DNA from: Solobacterium sp.
GTDB taxonomy: Bacteria; Bacillota_I; Bacilli_A; Erysipelotrichales; Erysipelotrichaceae
NCBI GenBank assembly: GCA_024698805.1
Contig: JAILQT010000107.1
Span: forward strand, 1 to 41,297
Reading direction: 5' to 3'
DNA: 41,297 nucleotides
The notes under the pieces are model-generated. The model was not told the DNA's origin. It was given only the letters and a program-made list of their open reading frames with translations, and ran no database searches. How positions within the stretch are numbered: position 1 is the stretch's first letter; each line of letters opens with the position of its first letter. This document shows, piece by piece, positions 40,152 to 41,297 of the stretch. Made by a program: the position numbers and the translations under genes.

Positions 40152-41297
40152 ATGCATTGTACAAAGAAAGTGCTTGAAGACCTTTTGTGGGTCGGCGCTG
40201 ACGACAGGAGGCTGACCTGTTTTGAAGGCGTCTACGGTGTTCCCAACGGTGTTTCCTATAATTCCTATCTGCTGCTGGATGAAAAGACGGTACTGTTCGA
40301 CACAGTGGACAAAGCTGTCGGCCATACATTCTTTGAGAACGTTGCCTACGGGCTGGACGGCAGGAAGCTGGACTATCTGGTGATTCACCACATGGAACCC
40401 GACCATGCGGCTACGATCGAAGACCTGATCTACAGATATCCGGAGACGACGATCATTGCGAACGCAAAGATCAAAACGATGCTGGCGCAGTTCTTCGACT
40501 ATGACATGAGCGAAAAGATCCGGGTCGTAAAGGAAGGCGATGTCCTCTCGACCGGAAAACATGAACTGACATTCGTCAATGCGCCGATGGTGCACTGGCC
40601 TGAGGTCATGATGTCCTATGACAAAACGGATAAGATCCTGTTCACAGCAGACGCGTTCGGTACGTTCGGCGCGCTCAACGGGCACATCTTCGCCGACGAA
40701 GTCGACTTCATGCACGACTGGCTCGATGAAGCCAGAAGATACTTCACGAATATCGTCGGCAAATACGGGCCGCAGGTACAGATGGTCCTCAAGAAAGCGG
40801 CAGCGCTGGAGATATCATATGTCTGCCCGCTCCACGGCTTCGTATGGCGTTCCCACTTCGGGGATTTCCTGGAAAAATACAATCTCTGGAGCACATATAC
40901 GCCGGAAGTCAAAGGCGTCTGCCTGGCATACGCAAGTGTTTACGGCCATACGGAGAACATGGCGAACATCCTTGCCGGCAAGCTCGTTGACCGCGGCGTC
41001 CCTGTCGAGATGTTCGATACGTCCGTCATCCCTGCAAGCTATATCGTAGCCAGCGCATTCCGCAACAGCCACCTTGTATTCGCTGCCACGACATACAACG
41101 CAGGCATCTTCGTAACGATGGAGAACCTGCTTCATGACATCGTCGCGCATAACCTGAAGAACCGTAAGATCGCCCTGCTGGAAAACGGCTCCTGGGGCCC
41201 TATGAGCGGCAAGCTCATGACGGAACTCCTCAGCAAGCTCCCCGGTACGGAATTCATCCAGGAACCTGTGACCATTAAATCCGCACTGAAGGAAGAC
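40152..41297 (+). CDS. Flavodiiron protein (FprA type), 3' end cut by the window
   Basis: The open frame runs 382 codons to the window edge; family members have about 400. The N-terminal MBL-type domain keeps the full diiron set: His80, Glu82, Asp84, His85 (HHMEPDHAA), His148 (PMVHWP), Asp167 (FTADAFG) and His228 (CPLHGFVW). The C-terminal flavodoxin domain starts near residue 254, with the FMN loop YASVYGHTENMA and NGSWGPMSGK. It reduces O2 to water, or NO to N2O, and protects anaerobes. GGAGGT lies nine bases before the ATG at 40152; the in-frame ATG at 40146 is too close to it. The natural stop lies beyond 41297. Confidence 0.95.
   Translation, partial: MHCTKKVLEDLLWVGADDRRLTCFEGVYGVPNGVSYNSYLLLDEKTVLFDTVDKAVGHTFFENVAYGLDGRKLDYLVIHHMEPDHAATIEDLIYRYPETTIIANAKIKTMLAQFFDYDMSEKIRVVKEGDVLSTGKHELTFVNAPMVHWPEVMMSYDKTDKILFTADAFGTFGALNGHIFADEVDFMHDWLDEARRYFTNIVGKYGPQVQMVLKKAAALEISYVCPLHGFVWRSHFGDFLEKYNLWSTYTPEVKGVCLAYASVYGHTENMANILAGKLVDRGVPVEMFDTSVIPASYIVASAFRNSHLVFAATTYNAGIFVTMENLLHDIVAHNLKNRKIALLENGSWGPMSGKLMTELLSKLPGTEFIQEPVTIKSALKED

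Overview
The window looks like chromosome from a strictly anaerobic, saccharolytic Firmicute (Bacillota). Erysipelotrichaceae-like gut bacteria are my best guess, but there is no rRNA or other phylogenetic marker here to prove it. The anaerobic signs are an H-cluster [FeFe]-hydrogenase-type sensor, a flavodiiron protein, a flavodoxin/ferredoxin protein, a ferredoxin-fused aldo/keto reductase and a tryptophanase-family lyase. The Firmicute signs are AGGAGG-type ribosome sites, TTGACA/TATAAT promoters, a PTS permease, a cre-like site and SpoIIE/RsbW/STAS proteins. I see no rRNA, tRNA, CRISPR array or complete transposon.

Region 1 (1-1531) is decayed. A minus-strand NAD-dependent-epimerase-like gene with two stops and a frameshift abuts a plus-strand TetR gene that lacks its N-terminus, as if one deletion removed the start of both. 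Region 2 (1540-7640) is a beta-glucoside/chitobiose-type locus: 6-phospho-beta-glucosidase, RpiR regulator, PTS EIIC, ChbG-like deacetylase and a second 6-phospho-glucosidase. Region 3 (7666-9684) holds an LppM-type lipoprotein, an unknown small protein and a DeoR regulator whose mRNA may be leaderless. Region 4 (9815-15511) is a tight five-gene operon: DeoC aldolase, Gfo/Idh/MocA oxidoreductase, zinc alcohol dehydrogenase, FGGY kinase and a FucI-fold isomerase-like protein. It looks like a sugar catabolic route that I cannot match to a known one.

Region 5 (15672-21634) has a MerR-controlled MBL-fold hydrolase/aldo-keto reductase pair with a 19-bp-spacer promoter. Next to it is a LysR regulator divergent from a small protein, an alpha/beta hydrolase, a cyclophilin-like lipoprotein and an EFR1-type flavodoxin/ferredoxin. 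Region 6 (21737-26783) carries a ConA-like protein, a tryptophanase-family lyase with a divergent LysR and a well-placed LysR site, a TetR regulator and a DegV protein.

Region 7 (26856-29713) is the most notable: a sensory-type [FeFe]-hydrogenase homolog with a C-terminal PAS domain, translationally coupled to a SpoIIE-type PP2C phosphatase. About 5.5 kb away (35218-35940) lies an RsbW-like kinase/STAS antagonist pair with no sigma gene in view. Together they suggest redox or H2 sensing that feeds a partner switch. Region 8 (29865-35037) has a TIGR04076/AKR/PHP operon and a VUT transporter/amidase/GNAT operon preceded by a preQ1-like leader. Region 9 (36178-41297) has a GH13 oligo-1,6-glucosidase, a ferredoxin-type AKR, a GH43 protein with an altered acid motif and a 3'-truncated flavodiiron gene.
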